Of a stretch of 64,000 nucleotides of DNA, positions 63,426 through 64,000 are shown piece after piece. The notes beneath the pieces are model-generated. The model saw only the letters and a list, made by a program, of their open reading frames with translations. It did not search any database and was not told the origin of the DNA. How positions within the stretch are numbered: the first letter of the stretch is position 1; each line of letters starts with the position of its first letter. Origin of the DNA: UBA12202 sp049595035 (GTDB lineage Bacteria; Pseudomonadota; Alphaproteobacteria; Puniceispirillales; UBA1172); the NCBI GenBank assembly GCA_049595035.1, contig JBMYKD010000004.1, positions 45,962 through 109,961 of the forward strand, written 5' to 3'. A program made the position numbers and the translations under genes.

Positions 63426-64000
63426 ATGCGACTGGTTACTTGTGAACATGAAGGCATAATCAAATCTGGTGTGCTTACCCCTGATGGCAACATCATTGTC
63501 AAAGCAGAAGGTCTCGACGCCAGATATGCCCTGCGTCATATGATTGAACAGGAAAAAGGCACTGCCCCATGGGAAAATACAGACATGGGGTATGCTCATA
63601 TTCCTCTTGATGAGGTGCAGTTACTAGCACCCATTCCAGAACCACGGCGGAATATTTTCTGTGTCGGGTTGAATTATCACGATCATGCCAGAGAATATAG
63701 CGCATCAGATTTTGAAGATAGTGACAAGCCAGCCATTCCTTTGGTTCCGGTCATTTTCACCAAAGCCACCACCAGTGTCATTGGCCCTGATGCGCCCATC
63801 CGTTCCATGCTTGATTATACGCAATCCGTTGATTACGAATGCGAGTTATGTGTTGTAATGAAAAAAACAGCGCATAAGATCACCAAGGCCAATGCTGATG
63901 ATTATATATTTGGCTATACCTTGCTAAATGACGTGACGGCAAGGCAGATACAGCAAGATCACCATCAATGGTTTTTAGGAAAAAGTCTGGATAGTTTTGC
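63426..64000 (+). CDS. Fumarylacetoacetate hydrolase-family protein, N-terminal part (runs off the window)
   Basis: About 191 residues of an FAH-family enzyme; the gene continues past base 64000. The N-terminal domain leads to the core IFCVGLNYHDHAREY, then PVIFTKATTSVIGPDAPI, the metal-ligand glutamates in VDYECELCVVM and the start of DYIFGYTLLNDVTAR. The family includes 2-keto-4-pentenoate hydratases, acylpyruvate hydrolases and isomerases of catechol breakdown; the precise reaction cannot be told. GGAG precedes the ATG. It follows the liv-type operon and may act on the imported compound. Confidence 0.88.
   Translation, partial: MRLVTCEHEGIIKSGVLTPDGNIIVKAEGLDARYALRHMIEQEKGTAPWENTDMGYAHIPLDEVQLLAPIPEPRRNIFCVGLNYHDHAREYSASDFEDSDKPAIPLVPVIFTKATTSVIGPDAPIRSMLDYTQSVDYECELCVVMKKTAHKITKANADDYIFGYTLLNDVTARQIQQDHHQWFLGKSLDSF

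Noticed and set aside
1..64000. CRISPR arrays, insertion sequences, prophage, tRNA or rRNA genes
   Set aside because: I looked for regular direct repeats, transposase or integrase genes and tRNA-like ends and saw none; a dedicated tRNA search was not possible here.

Overview
This window looks like chromosomal DNA of a free-living alphaproteobacterium of moderate GC content. Alphaproteobacterial markers include a GapR/DUF2312 protein, a one-step 5-aminolevulinate synthase, a Fur/Mur-type regulator, and four loci carrying full CtrA boxes (TTAA-N7-TTAAC). The mix of glycine-betaine/methylamine-type oxidoreductases, an MttB homologue, methylmalonyl-CoA mutase, polyamine-type and Liv transporters and glycolate oxidase resembles marine SAR116-like (Puniceispirillum-like) bacteria. 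That placement is inference from gene content. I see no rRNA, tRNA, CRISPR array, insertion sequence or prophage.

Layout. 0-4.7 kb: the start of a glycosyltransferase gene, an orphan hairpin terminator, two methyltransferases, a Panacea-type antitoxin overlapping a candidate toxin split by a frameshift, a GlxA-type regulator and sufE. 4.7-10.6 kb: methylmalonyl-CoA mutase (two subunits), a membrane glycosyltransferase and MntR. 10.7-18.2 kb: housekeeping genes (DUF1244, gapR-like, pyrF, a two-domain cold-shock protein, trxB, acetoacetyl-CoA synthetase, an M23 peptidase, hemA). 18.3-28.7 kb: a potABCD-like transporter with an M24 hydrolase and an arginase-family ureohydrolase; then a TolC/HlyD hybrid gene behind a CtrA-type promoter; then an amidinotransferase. 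28.8-40.9 kb: cfa with an in-frame amber codon, a DMT exporter, tdk, aldehyde dehydrogenase, a CMD protein, a TerB protein, clpB, a TupA-like binding protein with an iron-type permease, a Fur-family regulator and a MOSC protein. 40.9-51.2 kb: three FAD amine/amino-acid oxidoreductases, a LysE exporter, PanE and an MttB-family methyltransferase. 51.4-54.4 kb: a cobalamin riboswitch driving cbtB-cbtA, a DMT exporter and an ETHE1-like MBL protein. 54.5-64 kb: glcDEF, a complete liv-type ABC transporter and the start of a fumarylacetoacetate-hydrolase-family gene.

How it fits together. The economy suggested is scavenging of small nitrogenous and C1/C2 compounds: uptake by Pot- and Liv-type transporters, N-methyl and amine oxidation by DAO/GcvT-type enzymes, glycolate oxidation, and propionyl-CoA/acetoacetate assimilation. 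B12 is a recurring theme, with a B12-dependent mutase, a corrinoid-type MttB homologue and a B12-riboswitch-controlled cobalt transporter. The most notable observations are the Panacea toxin-antitoxin pair with a frame change in an A7 tract, the TolC-HlyD chimera, the shared CtrA promoter architecture, the amber-interrupted cfa, and the grouping of amidino/guanidino enzymes around potABCD.
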